Positions 9,904 through 21,044 are shown, numbered from the stretch's first letter. The stretch is DNA of 64,000 nucleotides from Eledone cirrhosa (GCA_964016885.1 OZ024749.1:34941962-35005961), one strand, 5' to 3'. Program-made: numbers and translations. Notes: a model not told the origin generated them from the letters alone.

Positions 9904-10201
9904 TTATTTTCTGCCAATCATTTGTTGCATCCCACAAGACAAGGCGTCCATCTCTGCCTGTGGTGACTATTTGTTCTGAACCTTGGAGTTGTTCTATCCA
10001 CAGTAGCCCTCGAACCTCGTGAGCCTTCTTCACTTGCTTCACCACACGTTTTAGATTCATATCCCAGACACTAATGTCTCCATTCTGAGTCCCAGCAGAC
10101 AAAAACCTACAGGACTCAGTTGTCAGGAACTTTAGACATGTTATTGGACTTTTGTCAGAATGTCGAAGGATAAAGACCGGATCAGGTGATGGTCGAGTCA
10201 T
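9904..10201 (-). CDS. GNB1L: GNB1L, first coding exon (start codon and WD40 repeats 1-2)
   Basis: Encodes MTRPSPDPVFILRHSDKSP and continues through SAGTQNGDISVWD and VTTGRDGRLVLWD to WQKI, ending one base into a codon at a GTAAGT donor. The start is the ATG at 10201-10199: the PDPVFILR start parallels human PPPDPQFVLRG, and an acceptor (cacatcttttccag) lies 12 bases upstream, so the exon has a 12-base leader. An in-frame extension through a run of Met codons further upstream is rejected because those come from a GAT repeat beyond the acceptor. With 8548-9209 it makes a 320-codon reading frame including the stop. Confidence 0.92.
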
Positions 10202-10213
10202 AAATGAAAATAT

Positions 10214-10262
10214 CTGGAAAAGATGTGACATCATCATTATCATCATCTTTTAACGTCCATTT
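10214..10262 (-). mobile_element. Acceptor of the GNB1L 5' intron beside an RTE-like 3' tail
   Basis: On the - strand, gacgttaaaagatgatgata (the LINE 3' end and its GAT tail) is followed within a few bases by the pyrimidine tract and AG at 10215-10214. A LINE tail has therefore landed directly upstream of the branch/acceptor region of the upstream intron. Confidence 0.5.
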
Positions 10263-11197
10263 TCTGATAACAAGAGTCCGACATTTACAGATATAAAGAT
10301 AAAGGAATGTTTATGTCTTTCGTGTGAAATGATAATGGAATATAGTTATAGTGAGAGAAAGTAATTAAACATGGCCTGGTCTAATCACAACTAGGTCCTC
10401 TACATTGAACAAGAGCAATCAACATTAGTGTACTATTTAGATATCATAACCACAAGTCTCGGGAGTGAAATTGGCAGACATAAACTGTACCGAATTTAAA
10501 ATAACTTAGTGCTTGAGTCGATATAATCCACTAAATCCCTTGAAGAGTACTGCCCCAGTATGGCCGCAATCTAATGGCTGGAATATAATCATTCTACAAA
10601 GAATGAGGTGTGTGACACAATATTAAGTAAACGAAGACCAAGTAATTTCAACTATTCCTGTTTATTGTATAGAAAATGGTCATTCTTTCGTTTTAAATAT
10701 CACAGAAATTTGACAAACTCCGGCGATCGCCGTCCGTACATAATCAAATAGTAAAATGAAAATAATACGTAAATTCTGAATTATTTATTAGTAAAATAAA
10801 ATTATTATAATTGATTTAAATGAATATAAAATGAAATGTTATTGGGTGGTAATGTCTAATATACAGAGAGAGTCGTTTAAATTTAATCCATTCAAAAGAA
10901 ATAATTTAACTTACCAAAAACACACCGACTTTGTTGACTTTCAATGTATATTTAAGGGAGGGAATTCAGGAGCGGTGTAAGATATTTTTCTACCGCCGAG
11001 GAAAGTAAATCCAGTCCATGTGTTATTAAAGAAAGATTAAAAAGTGTACAAGAAGGAATTGACTCAAGAAAAAAAAAAAAACAGTCTTCTTTTACCGATC
11101 CTGAAAAAATATAAACACAAACTTGCCATTAATAGATTTTGAACACAGAACAAAGTTTTGTGAAGAGAGTTTATGTATATATATATATATTGTGATA
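10263..11197. other. AT-rich DNA upstream of GNB1L coding exon 1
   Basis: Should contain the GNB1L 5' intron and perhaps the non-coding first exon and promoter. A CG-bearing patch (cggcgatcgccgtccgtaca) lies at about 10721-10740. No TATA box or exon could be fixed by reading. Confidence 0.4.
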
Positions 11198-11325
11198 CAC
11201 GGAATCTCCCTGAGAATTATGTTAAGGGTTCGCACCTATACGGAATGCTCAGTCACTGTCAGGTTAATTTTACGAGTTTACTATTCCAACCAACCAATTC
11301 TGACCAGAGTATTGTTCAGTGAGTG
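11198..11325 (+). mobile_element. SINE-B tail fragment
   Basis: ggaatctccctgagaattat, gttaagggttcgcacc, ggaatgctcagtcac and gttaattttacgag match the SINE-B tail seen, inverted, at 31098-31250 and 41100-41300. Confidence 0.6.
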
Positions 11326-11329
11326 AAGG

Positions 11330-11729
11330 GCATAGGAAAAGAGAGACAGTGAGATAAATAATGTGAAGAGAGAGAAGGGAACTGTTGTAAAAGGAATGAG
11401 GAAGAGAAAGAAAGTGTGTGGGGGGGGGGTGAAAGGAGGGAGTTATACAGAAAGGGGGTAAGGAGAGAGAGAAGAGGATAAAGTCGGTAATACAGTTCTA
11501 ACAACACACGGAGAGAAGGAGAGAGATAGAAACAGAAATATAGAGAGGGAGAGAAAGATATAAATAAGAAACAAAGGGAGTTGAAGGAGAAATACCTATA
11601 CTAACAAGAGAGAGCTACAATTACATGCGTAAACAAATACACACATATAAACTCACACAGAAATACACATACAAGAAAACGAGCCGGTTATCACCTCGGA
11701 CTGAGGAAAGAATGTTTCCATTGGTCTTT
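11330..11729. repeat. Purine-rich (GA) tract
   Basis: About 11336-11590 is almost all A/G on the plus strand, with a G run at 11421-11429. The remainder is low-complexity and CA-rich. Confidence 0.6.
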
Positions 11730-11990
11730 CCATTGTTAATACTGTCAGTCATAATTGGCAGAATTTGAACTCAGAACTCGCAGAGCTGGATAAAGTACTA
11801 CAAAAAGATACAGTTGGGTTCTTTAACAGTTCCGCCAATCCAGCTTTTGGGGGACTGGGACTTTATTTATTGAATATTGAAGATGGAAGGCAATGTTGAC
11901 TTCGGCGGAATTTGAACTTAAGAGTGTTGGTGAGACGAAGCAAAAACCGAGACATTCAATCTGACGACTTTGCCAAATTGCCACCATTTA
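11730..11990 (-). mobile_element. Two SINE-A head fragments
   Basis: ggcagaatttgaactcagaa with ccgccaatccag (to about 11845), and cttcggcggaatttgaactt with gccaaattgcc (about 11882-11986), are inverted SINE-A head pieces with diverged interiors. Confidence 0.5.
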
Positions 11991-12156
11991 CATGTGTACA
12001 CACAAATATATACATACATATATAACTGAACAAAAAGGAAAAACGAACACAGACATGTGTGTGTTCAAATCGTAATGGACCAATCGAAAAATCTTTTTCC
12101 TAGAAGTAATTTACTGTAATGGGACTATCTTGAGTTTCTAACTCAATACATGCTTT

Positions 12157-12160
<4 letters not shown>

Positions 12161-12241
<81 letters not shown>
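12161..12241. repeat. (TA)n microsatellite
   Basis: About 40 uninterrupted TA units. They are followed by ccatcttttgatcttata, the same phrase that borders the palindrome at 24723-25003. Confidence 0.95.
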
Positions 12242-12244
<3 letters not shown>

Positions 12245-12291
12245 ATCTTTTGATCTTATATATATATATATATATATATGTTTAATATAGA

Positions 12292-12346
12292 AAAGCTTCT
12301 ACAATACTAGAACTGTTTCATTCATGAGAAATCATCAGGAAGCTCT
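12292..12346 (-). ncRNA. Hammerhead ribozyme, type I fold
   Basis: Read on the - strand: stem I AGAGCTTC (12346-12339), core CTGATGA (12338-12332), a short stem II (TTC/GAA with TCAT loop), GAAA (12319-12316), stem III CAGT...ATTG with loop TCTAGT (12315-12302), U16.1 and H17 as T-A (12301-12300), then GAAGCTTT (12299-12292) closing stem I with 8 pairs, one of them G-U. Every conserved core base is present. Hammerheads with short stem III are known from Penelope-like retroelements. Predicted cleavage follows position 12300. No retroelement ORF is adjacent. Confidence 0.75.
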
Positions 12347-12605
12347 TCACTGTATTGAGTACCTTACTTACTGTGCTTACCCTCGATTGAATCCGAGATA
12401 ACTTATCTCTCTATATATATATATCGTCTGCTGAGACAACTGGGAATGCTTATAAGGTACGTTTGTACAAAGTTTACGTTTTCATTTTCGTTGTCTTGTG
12501 AATGTGACTTGAAAACGTTGGTGTTTTTAGTCTAATTTTATTCATTCATTTATTTTGGTCAAAGAATTTATATCTGGTAGAACGACCAAGTAGAGACGTG
12601 GTGTT
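12347..12605. other. Sequence flanking the hammerhead
   Basis: gtattgagtaccttacttac, ctgtgcttaccctcgattga and tccgag match 31515-31560, which follows the related half-palindrome at 31394. The two are copies of one element. The rest is unremarkable. Confidence 0.5.
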
Positions 12606-13072
12606 CTGTTGTAAAACCTCATTCTGAAGAGAGCTTTGGCCCGGGCGAATATCCCCTCAGTTTTGGAACCATCTGGGTTGTCCAGACGTGACGCAAAAGA
12701 TCTGACAGTCTTACCCTGTGCCCCTGGTCGAGAGGCAGGTGCCTTGTCAGGGACGTCACTGTTAGTGACTCTTTTGCTCTTTCCCACATCCTGGATGCTG
12801 CCATTAGGACGAGAGTCCCAGCTTCTGCAGCCGAGCGGAATAAGACCCTCAACTACTCTGATCTGTCGGCCAGCTACATTTTTCAGCCTGTGGCTTTCGA
12901 GACGTTTGGTGGAGTCGGGCCGCTGACTGCGAGGTTCCTTTCCTCACTGGCAGCTCGCCTAATAGAGGTGACTGACGAATCTCGCTTGGCTGTTTCAGCG
13001 CACCAGCCTCGCCATCACCCGAGGCAACGCTGCGAGTATGCTGGCTTGCCTCAAAAATCATTGGAGAGGTTG
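12606..13072 (+). pseudogene. Non-LTR retrotransposon C-terminal fragment (PD-(D/E)XK-type endonuclease region), frameshifted
   Basis: Frames on the plus strand give LKRALARANIPSVLEPSGLS, then after a one-base shift near 12715 PWSRGRCLVRDVTVSDSF, then ASYIFQPVAFETFGG and GPLTARFLSSLAARL, then after a second shift near 12985 LAWLFQRTSLAITRGNAAS. This series (IPSVLEPSGL, DVTV.D, FQPVAFET, LFQR.SLAI.RGNAASV) is the C-terminal region of a widespread marine-invertebrate retroelement, as I recall it. The expected GKRPDG motif is damaged (RRDAKDLT). Two frameshifts make it inactive. The fragment at 31631-31845 is related. Confidence 0.7.
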
Positions 13073-13646
13073 CCCAGTACTCGCGACGTTGTTGTCTTTT
13101 GCTCTGGTGTTTGCTCCGTTGTTCACCCCCTCCTTTACATTTTCTTTAATATTGTAACATTAAAGGAATATATCTTTCATTGTATCATCCTTTATGGTGT
13201 TACCGAAGCATTTGTAATGTTATTTATGTATATATTTAAAACATTTGTTATGTTATTCTACTGTAAATTTATTTATATGCTCTGTTTATACTTTCATTCT
13301 GAAGGAATTGCAAACGATTTGTAATGTTGTTTGTGCAACTGTGAAACTTTTAAGCAAATTCGAAAGGGAAACAAATCGTGAAGGTCTTCTTCTGCATGTT
13401 TCAACATTTACTTCCCTTGGAATCTTAACACTATCTTATTTCACTAAAATTATATTCCAGTGATATTTTCTTCACTGTGATTAATACCGCACTATTTCTA
13501 TACGTCTATGACTGATTTTATAGTATTGCCTCTGTTTATATAGATAGAATACACTCTGTTAGTCTCCAAGGTAATTGTCCACTGCTCTCCGACTCAAATA
13601 GTTATTTAAAATTGTGAATATGATTAAAATATTGAATTTTTTCTTT
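13073..13646. other. AT-rich sequence, no gene recognised
   Basis: It starts with the probable 3' end of the preceding retroelement fragment (tctttaatattgtaacatta). Open frames here are short and compositionally AT-driven. Confidence 0.5.
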
Positions 13647-13818
13647 TACTGGTTTCAAACATTAAACAGGGACTATGCAGGAGAATTGCCTTAGGGGGAT
13701 TTCTTCGATCATATAAACCCTAGTACTTATTCTTTTCATATATGCTACTTATTATATCGATGTTTTTTTTTGTTTTATTTTTTGTCGAACCTCTATGTTA
13801 CGAGACAAAAACAAATAA
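13647..13818 (+). mobile_element. Repeat-D copy (dispersed family)
   Basis: ctggtttcaaacattaaaca, ctagtacttattcttttcat, cttattatatcgatg and cgaacctctatgttacgaga parallel 15558-15693 and 22930-23080. This is a degraded copy. Confidence 0.55.
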
Positions 13819-13879
13819 AAGCAACTTTAATGTTTAAAATAAAAATGAATCATATTAAATCCATATAAATATATATATA

Positions 13880-14041
13880 GCAAAACCAACTGGTAAGAGA
13901 CCCAAGGGTAGACCTCGACCAAGATGGTTGGATAACATCCATGAGCTTGACTGGTCACGCTTGGGGATCCAGCTGGAGGGAGTGTTTGAGAACTCTTCCC
14001 CCACGACCCTCTCAGGAATAAGTGGACGAAGAAAAAGGTGA
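13880..14041 (+). pseudogene. C-terminal fragment of a LINE reverse transcriptase
   Basis: One open stretch, AKPTGKRPKGRPRPRWLDN then IHELDWSRLGIQLEGVFEN, ending SGISGRRKR and a TGA. GRPRPRWLD...WSRLGI is a common tail of non-LTR polyproteins. It begins abruptly beside a short TA run, so the copy is 5'-truncated. A second piece with LEGVFEDFAPMTLSGISGR is at about 50743-50800. Confidence 0.6.
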
Positions 14042-14970
14042 GCCAAAATAATGACTACATTATTTAATGTTTCCTTCCTCTTAAAACATTAGTGTAGCCT
14101 AAGGAAGATTTGGCTGCTATTTCTAACAGTGTAATGACCATAAGAGGTTTCCAAATTGTCATTTTGCTCATCCAAATTGTCTTTTTGCTCTTTAATGCGA
14201 TTTTTTTTAAACATTAAAAGCCCTTTAAAATAATTTTTTTCTCTATTTTTAATAAGATTTTGCCATTTTATATATTTTCAAAATATTTATCACTATTTTA
14301 ATTATTGAAATTTATAAATAGCTTCTAATACAGAAAATTTGATTTTAAATAAAATTTTCTACACTAAAAAAGATATAAATAGCTTCTCATTTTTTTTTTC
14401 CTATTATAAACTTTGAAATAATTTGAATATTTGAGATAATTTTGATATTTTTCGAATGACAACTTTTATTTTGAATATTGAAAACATGAATATTTAAACC
14501 AAAGTTTAATTAAGTTGTACCGTCTCTCTTTCTCCCTCTCTCTGCCTCATCTTCATCCTGTCCTTCCTCATTCCCTTCATTTTCTTTTTTCGCCTCTTTT
14601 CCGTCTTCTTAAGAAGAGTTAGAGAAGAGAGGAAGAGAAGGAAAGACAGGAATGAGAGTAAGAGTAGGGGAAGAAGGAGAGGACGAAAGTAGAGGTAGAA
14701 GAGGAAGGTGAAGGGGAGGAAGTGTCATGGTTGTATGATAAGGATGTTCCATTGCAAGAGAGAAAACAGGGAAACTGGCACATAGATGAGTGTCTATGTG
14801 TTTATCGGATGGGGAGGGCGAGAGAGATGGAGGCGATGACAGTTAGGCTCCTCTGTATTCGAACCTGGTGTACGTGTATGTTTACTTCTACTCATTCGAT
14901 ATATATATTCATTCAATTCTATTGTAAAACTAATTCTTTGATTTATTCATCGAACCTTGTTTAACCTTTA

Positions 14971-14980
<10 letters not shown>
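14042..14980. other. AT-rich DNA with opposed C/T and G/A tracts
   Basis: 14120-14510 is very AT-rich. 14519-14610 is C/T-rich and 14611-14735 is G/A-rich, so the two could pair. No gene was recognised. Confidence 0.5.
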
Positions 14981-15006
<26 letters not shown>

Positions 15007-15255
15007 AGGTGAGAGGGAGACATAAGTGTGTATGTTGATCCAATTACAGATTTAACTACATTTATATAGAGAGAGGGGGAGTGAAGACATTATTATCATG
15101 AGTCAAAGGAAGGGTAAACAAATTGATCGCAATGAGATGCCCCCCCCCCCCCATATATATATAAATATATAGTAATAATAATAATAGTGTGCATATATAT
15201 ATATATCTAGGGAGTGTATATGAAGGAGTAACCAATCGTCCTTGTTATCCTTTCA

Positions 15256-15288
<33 letters not shown>

Positions 15289-15370
15289 CGTATGTGCGCG
15301 CACACACACACACATATATATATGTGTGTGTGTGTGTGTGCGCGCGCACATACGCACACACACAACACGC
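14970..15370. repeat. Compound microsatellites (TA, GA, GT/CA)
   Basis: TA then GA at 14970-15006, a C run at about 15140-15152, and alternating TA/TG/CA blocks at 15257-15363. The latter include gtgtgtgcgc facing gcgcacacac, a self-complementary arrangement. Confidence 0.85.
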
Positions 15371-15557
15371 AAACAAATTATTATCGTCTGCAATATATTT
15401 CAAGATTTACTTCCCTTCCATTGTTAAATTATAACTCTTCAATGCCTGAATTTATAGTATTACCTCTGTTTGTATAGATACTACACACTCTGCTAATCTT
15501 CCAATGCTCTACCGACTCAAATATTTATGTAATGTTGTACATGCAATTAAGATAGTT

Positions 15558-15693
15558 CTACTGGTTTCAGTCATTAGACTGCGGTCATGCTGGGGCATCA
15601 TTTTAAAGGGATTTATTCCATCATATCAACAGCAGTACTTATTTTCTTCAAGTTTCGTACTTATTTTATCAATCATTTTTGTGTCGATCTGCT
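15558..15693 (+). mobile_element. Repeat-D copy
   Basis: ctggtttcagtcattagact, gcggtcatgctggggcatca, tttaaagggatttattccat and cagtacttattttcttcaag form the best-preserved copy of this family here. Confidence 0.65.
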
Positions 15694-15727
15694 AGTTTTT
15701 CTTTTGGTTCTTTTCTCATTATTTTAA

Positions 15728-15830
15728 TCGTCGAGGTTAACTTTGCCTTTCATCCTTACGGGGTCGATATAATAAAGTACCAGTAATGCACTGAGTAATT
15801 GCTGGCCTTGTGCCAAAAATAGTAACAATT
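15728..15830 (+). mobile_element. SINE-A 3' half
   Basis: cgaggttaactttgcctttc, atccttacggggtcgatata, ccagtaatgcactgagtaat and ttgctggccttgtgcc end in agtaacaatt. The tRNA-like head is missing. Confidence 0.8.
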
Positions 15831-16865
15831 ATTTTAATGGTATAGAAAAACACTCGTTGGGTTCTGTACGAAAAAAAATTTCTTCTATGTTTCTTCGTGT
15901 GATTTCAACTAATCTGACCTCCGACATGCTCACAATCGACTTTTTTTCCTAAAAAAAAGTTGGTGGAGGTGAAGGACGACCCTCAAATTTTCCTAGCCTC
16001 GGAGTTTTTTGTTTTTCTTTTTTTACGTTTGTTTTCAACCGATCTGACACCTGACTTACTCGCCAAAGACTCCTTTTTCCGAAAACGGAGGTGCGGAAGA
16101 AGGGAGACCTTCGGAGTTACAGATAAGCACCTCTGAACCGTTTGAATTTATAGAAAAGTACCCGCTGGGGATCTCTAGGACATTTTTATTTTTCCTAGGT
16201 TTTTTCGTGTTTCCAACTAATCTGATTTCCCCACGCCCTGCATTCCGTTTTCGGGGGGGAAATGTCAATCGCGAGCATGTCAGAGTTCAAATTAGTTAAA
16301 AACTAGAAGAAAAAAATTCTTAACGAACTCCAGCGGGTGTTTTTGTATAAATTTGCCTTTTTGATGAATGGAAATATATATAGAAATATACATATTCCTT
16401 TTATCACCATCTTTTCTTTCCCTTTTCCCCAAATCGCGACATTATTTTAATATTATATTCGTGGTGTATATTCAATTAATTATTTTTCAATTTACGAAGG
16501 GACACATAAAATGTGTATATTCATATACTTATCCAGGCAGTTTTATTATATATATACAAATATTTATTTATCGTATATTTAAATACTGACCTAATGAATC
16601 CGTTTATGTTTTATTAAACATTTATATTTATATATCTCCTCTCTGTTACCTAGTGATAAAAAATATATTCCCAAATTACCTGCCATATGACAACACTTTA
16701 ATATATTAATAATCATTTAAACTCCAATAATATGTTTATTTCAAATAAAACTGGTCAAAACTGGTCTAAACAGGTTCAAACTGGTCAACATTGTTCAGTC
16801 TATTCTGGAGACATCTTAGAATACTTCTCTCTCAGTTTTACTGAAATCTCTCTCTCTCTCTCTCT
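15831..16865. other. Intergenic sequence with internal similarity, no gene
   Basis: Phrases such as caactaatctgac with ttttcc, tatagaaaa(g/c)(t/a)c, and cactcgttgggttctgtacg versus cccgctggggatctctagga suggest two or three diverged copies of a unit of about 160 bp at 15840-16260. 16740-16800 has a short repeat (actggtcaaaactggtctaa). Confidence 0.4.
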
Positions 16866-17482
16866 CATGCACACAAATTATGGATCTAGCCTAAGGTGCT
16901 AAATACTGTGATACATATTGTAGAGCTATCCTAGAGTGCTAAATACCCAGACACACATTAAAAAGCTGTCCTATGGTACTAAATACAGAAGCACACATTT
17001 TAGAGTGAGCCAAGGATGCTTAATAATCACCCACACATTGTAGAGCTAGCTTAAGTTGCTAAATATCCTAGCACACATTGTAGATCTATCCTAGAGAGCT
17101 AAATACCCAGGAACCGACTGAAAGTTAGAATAGGGTGCTAAATACCCAGGCACATACTATAGAGTTAGAATAAGGTGCTAAATACCCAGGCACCTATTGT
17201 AGAGTTAGATTAGGGTGCTAAATACCGAAGCACATACCGTAGAGTTAGATTAGGGTGCTAAATAGCCAGACACATACTGTTGAGTTATCTAAGCACGTAC
17301 TATTGGGTTAGATCAGGGTGCTAAATATCCAGGCACGTACTGTAGGGTTAAAATAGGGTGCCAAATAGACAAGCACATACTGTAGAGCTAACTATCTAGG
17401 CACATTGTAGATTTAGATTAGGGTATTTATACCCAGATACACACTGAAGAGTTAGAATAGGGTGCTAAATATCCAGGAGCCA
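16866..17482. repeat. Minisatellite of about 40-bp units
   Basis: About 15 degenerate units of cacattgtagagctagccta followed by gggtgctaaatacccaggca. Early units keep gagctatcctag; later units have gagttagaatagggtg. The same monomer occurs singly at 25698-25760, about 30418-30475, 37810-37850 and 40475-40505. Confidence 0.85.
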
Positions 17483-17485
17483 TTT

Positions 17486-17607
17486 CTGACTGTTTCTTCT
17501 CTGTATAACAAAGGACAGAGATCAGTAGTAATTGTTGACTGCCATAACAGCTAGAGTGACACCCCCAACAACTGGCTATACCAGTTACGGCAAGATGATG
17601 ATGATGT
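17486..17607 (+). mobile_element. Dispersed repeat ending in GAT microsatellite
   Basis: ttgactgccataacagctag, agtgacacccccaacaactg and gctataccagttacggcaag then gatgatgatg match 33415-33495. The GAT tail suggests the 3' end of a LINE or its SINE passenger. Confidence 0.55.
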
Positions 17608-17869
17608 GATTTCATATTGATTAACTTAATTATTGATTATTTCATTACTCTGATTCACTACTTAATTTCTTTCCATATTATATATTTCCTCTGAAAACTT
17701 GGTCGTTGTTTCATCATGATCAAACATGTATGTTCCTGGTTGGTGACTCCTTCTTTATGTCTGACTGTCTATATGTATGTGTTTGCATATGTGTGTCTTT
17801 ATATATGAATGTAGATATGTACGCATGTGTATACACATATATACACACATACAAGCACAAACATATTTA

Positions 17870-17932
17870 CATATATATAAATACATATAATATATGTATA
17901 TATAATATATGTATATATATATATAATATATG

Positions 17933-18017
<85 letters not shown>

Positions 18018-18030
18018 TCACACATACATA
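17870..18030. repeat. TA/GT compound microsatellite
   Basis: TA runs broken by tatgtatata and gtgtgtgtgt, ending in CA. Open frames here are artefacts of the repeat. Confidence 0.95.
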
Positions 18031-18776
18031 CACACACGCATATATGCATTAGCACAGCCCTATTGATACCCTCGTAAATCATTAAACGATTTAATTGTCC
18101 TGATCTCTGGTTGATCAGTGATTGGTTTCCAAGATGTCAGCATTATTGTTATTATTATTAGCAATAAATGATTTCTTTATTAGCCACAAAGGGTTGACAT
18201 GAAGAAAACATTAAGGACAGAACAGGAATGATACAATGTTGGATTTTTCATGTACAAAATATGATAACAGAAACAACAAACATATAAAAACTAAAACAAA
18301 AAAATTCCCAAATATGGGGTGGGGTTGCGGAGGCACATCTGAAGGTTACTAGTGGAGAAAGCCCACAAATGGCCAGGACCTCCTAGCTGTCCTCCTCAAA
18401 TCTACAGGTGCCACATCTACATGCTTGCCACGCTCATCTACCTTTCAATAAGCTGGCTGGAAGGTAGCACTTCCCTCTCAAGCCTGATTTTCCTCTTCAA
18501 GTGAAACTTGAAAATGTTAATCAGGGCCTTGCCTAAGAAGAAAGTGTCTGTACCCAACCTTTGCAAGGAAACACAAATAAAACTGCTTCTAATCTAACAT
18601 TAGTATGTAGTTGTGGCTATAGTGACAGTGGTGAGGCAATGGAGTGTAATGATGGTAGTAGTGGTGTTGGTGGTGATGGTGACAGCGACATTGGTGGTAA
18701 TCAGGTGCAGTGGTTGTGGTAGGGGAATACATGGACACATCTACCTTCTGCTGCTACCTCCCTTAACATATATATA
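18031..18776. other. Intergenic; possible LINE 3' region on the - strand at 18150-18600
   Basis: gcaataaatgatttctttat followed by tagccacaaagg is the inverse of the ggctaataaagaaatcatt LINE ends at about 42732 and 45815. A minus-strand frame reads GKALINIFKFHLKRKIRLER but is not clearly matched to a family. 18600-18720 is GGT-rich. Confidence 0.35.
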
Positions 18777-18777
18777 T

Positions 18778-19530
18778 CAAGATTGCAAGGCAGTGTGTCA
18801 GGGAAAATTGTGATATTGATGGGGAGAAGTGTGTCTGGGATGATAATAGTGTACTTGCCCTCACTTATGGTGAAAAGAAGGAAGGATAAAAGCACCACTA
18901 TATAAGATTACTGAATGAGGAGAATGCATGTGAAAAAAATAGTTTGCCCCAACAGAGGCACTGGCTATATAAGTCAGCAGTAGTATAGTAAGGCAATCAA
19001 GGATATGACAGGGAGGACAGATGGACCTTCAGGGATAGTTGTCAAGAGCTGGAATGGTGGGTCACAGCATAGATAAACCAAGTAATACAACATGGTGTCA
19101 TACCCAATGACTGGCATAGAAGCAGCATCACCAACTGCTACAAGGGCAAAGGAGATGCTCTAGACAAAAAAAAAAAGTATAGAGGTATTAAGTTGGTTGA
19201 CTAGGATATTGCACAGCTGATTAGGGATTGAGTTAACCTAGATAGATGCAGTTTGGATTTTTGCCTTCTTCCTTGTCAGGCAACTGAAGAAGTACCTAGC
19301 TAAAGGTAAATGCCTCTACTTGGCTACTTGGCATTTGTTGGCCTGGAGAAAGTGTTTGACAACCCCCCCCCCCCCCCCCCCATTCCATTATGCTTTCTCA
19401 GTGTGCAGAAAAGGAGTAGGTAGAAACCAAGACAAAATCAGTCCTTTATGAGAACAATGAAACAGCTCTCATCTAACCCATGCTAGCACGGAAAATAGAC
19501 ATTAAACAGTGATGATGATGATGATGATAT
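18778..19530 (+). pseudogene. Decayed, internally deleted RTE-like LINE copy
   Basis: The copy aligns with the intact LINE from about 2063 (caagattgcaaggcagtgtg, agaagtgtgtctgggatgat, actgaatgaggagaatgcat). It runs through gcatttgttggcctggagaa (the FVDLEKAFD block), then jumps across a 19-base C run at 19363-19381 to the finger region (gctttctcagtgtgcagaaa, aggagtaggtag). It jumps again to the 3' UTR (ctaacccatgctagcacgga) and a GAT tail. Stops and frameshifts abound. The palm motif YADD is in the deleted part. Confidence 0.85.
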
Positions 19531-19697
19531 ATATATATCATGTATATATATGTATATATATATATATATGTATGTATATGTATGTGTGTATATATATATA
19601 TGTATGTATGTATATATATAAAATAAATATATATATGTCTATATATATATATATATGTGTGGTGTGTGTTATATGTGTATATGTACATATGTGTTTG

Positions 19698-19729
<32 letters not shown>

Positions 19730-19745
19730 TATACACCACAGCCTC
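19525..19745. repeat. TA/TATG microsatellite
   Basis: Alternating TA, TATG and CA runs following the LINE GAT tail. Confidence 0.9.
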
Positions 19746-19940
19746 ACACCACCCACATATACCAGACAAAGGTAGGTTTATGAAGTTGTTCAATCACAAC
19801 TGACCTTAACACATGCCTCAACATGTCCAATAAAACCAGTTGATCCAAATGGCCTCATGGCTTGTTCATTAGATTTTTCACTGAAATCCATTTTCATGTT
19901 ATAAACAAACTCTAAATTATGTACACATATATATGTATAT

Positions 19941-20435
19941 ACCATCATCATCACCATCACCATTTAACGTCCATTTTTCCATGCATGGGTTAGACGATTT
20001 GTCCCATCAGGAGACAAATCAGGTCAGATGACTGTGTCTTGCTCATACAGAACTGTTTTAGGCTTGGTTTCTATGGCTGGATGCCCTTCCTAATGCCAAT
20101 GACGTTTACAGTGTAGACTGGGCGCTTTTTATCATGGCGCCAAAATGGCCACTTTATTGTGTGGACTGGGTTCTTTTTGTCACGTCACCAACATAACCAC
20201 TTTACAGTGTGAACTGAGCACTTTTTGTCATGGCACCAAAACTACTTTACAGTGGGGACTGGCCACGTTTTGTTGTGTCACCACAAAACTCTGTATATCC
20301 TGTGAGAATAGATACACTGTATCCCTGCATGTCATAAGAAGTACCTAAAAGGGTTAGTGTCAAGAAGTCCTATCCAAGCCATGCCAGCATTGAAGAGCAG
20401 ATTTAAAAGTGATGTTGTTGTTGATGATGATATAT
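19941..20435. mobile_element. RTE-like LINE 3' ends, - then + orientation
   Basis: 19941-20285 reads in reverse: catcaccatttaacgtccat, catgcatgggttagacgatt, gatgcccttcctaatgccaa, then three diverged units around actttacagtgtg. 20345-20435 is a forward 3' end with gttgttgttgatgatgat. Confidence 0.7.
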
Positions 20436-20462
20436 ATATATATATTGATCATAAAGTAAGTA

Positions 20463-20626
20463 TATCATCATCACTTTACATCCGCTTTTCCCTGCTTGCA
20501 AGGGTGGGACGGGAACTGATTCTGGCTTGATTTCTACAGCTGGATGCCCTTCCTAACACCAACCTCATTTACAGTGTGGGCTGGGTGCTTTTTTGCCATG
20601 GCACTTCCACGACCACTTTGCAGTGG
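20463..20626 (-). mobile_element. RTE-like LINE 3' end
   Basis: tcatcatcactttacatccg, ttgcaagggtgggacgggaa, gatgcccttcctaacaccaa and tacagtgtgggctgggtgct are the inverse of the 3' UTR at 3960-4246. Confidence 0.75.
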
Positions 20627-20795
20627 AATGATAGGGACCCCAGTCCCTATCTCATTTCTACAGCTGAGTAAACTGGAGCAATGTGAAATAAAGTGTCTTG
20701 TTCAAGGAAACAACACATCACCTGGTCCAAGAATTGAACTCACAACCTTTCAGTTGCAAGGCCAATGCTCTAACCACTAAGCCATGTGCCTCCAT
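20627..20795 (-). mobile_element. SINE-C copy
   Basis: atagggaccccagtccctat, catttctacagctgagtaaa, ctggagcaatgtgaaataaa, gaattgaactcacaaccttt and gctctaaccactaagccatg. The last two are the inverted B and A boxes of the tRNA-like head. Confidence 0.75.
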
Positions 20796-20820
20796 TTCCT
20801 TATATATATATAAGGAAAGG

Positions 20821-20862
<42 letters not shown>
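20821..20862. repeat. (TA)n between inverted ccttatata/aaggaaagg ends
   Basis: ttccttatatatataaggaa is a short palindrome just before the run of about 20 TA units. Confidence 0.85.
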
Positions 20863-20864
<2 letters not shown>

Positions 20865-21044
20865 CTTGTGTCACTGACTAACCTTGGGTTTGCCTTTCAG
20901 TGACACAAGCCTGAGTAATGTATTTTGTTAAAGACCACTCATTCGTGGTAGTCTCTGTTCTCGATGATATCAATGTTGTTCAAGAGAAAGGCAAAAGCTG
21001 ATACAGCTTGGCACTGGGTGTCATTGCAACTCATTTTTTTCCTG

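Noticed and set aside
10202..10246. Upstream Met-rich extension of GNB1L
   Set aside because: The Met codons derive from a LINE GAT tail beyond a good splice acceptor, and family alignment starts at MTRPSPDP.
18152..18600. Minus-strand LINE coding region
   Set aside because: Only a short frame with weak resemblance; the aataaagaaatcatt end suggests a LINE tail but not enough to call a coding fragment.
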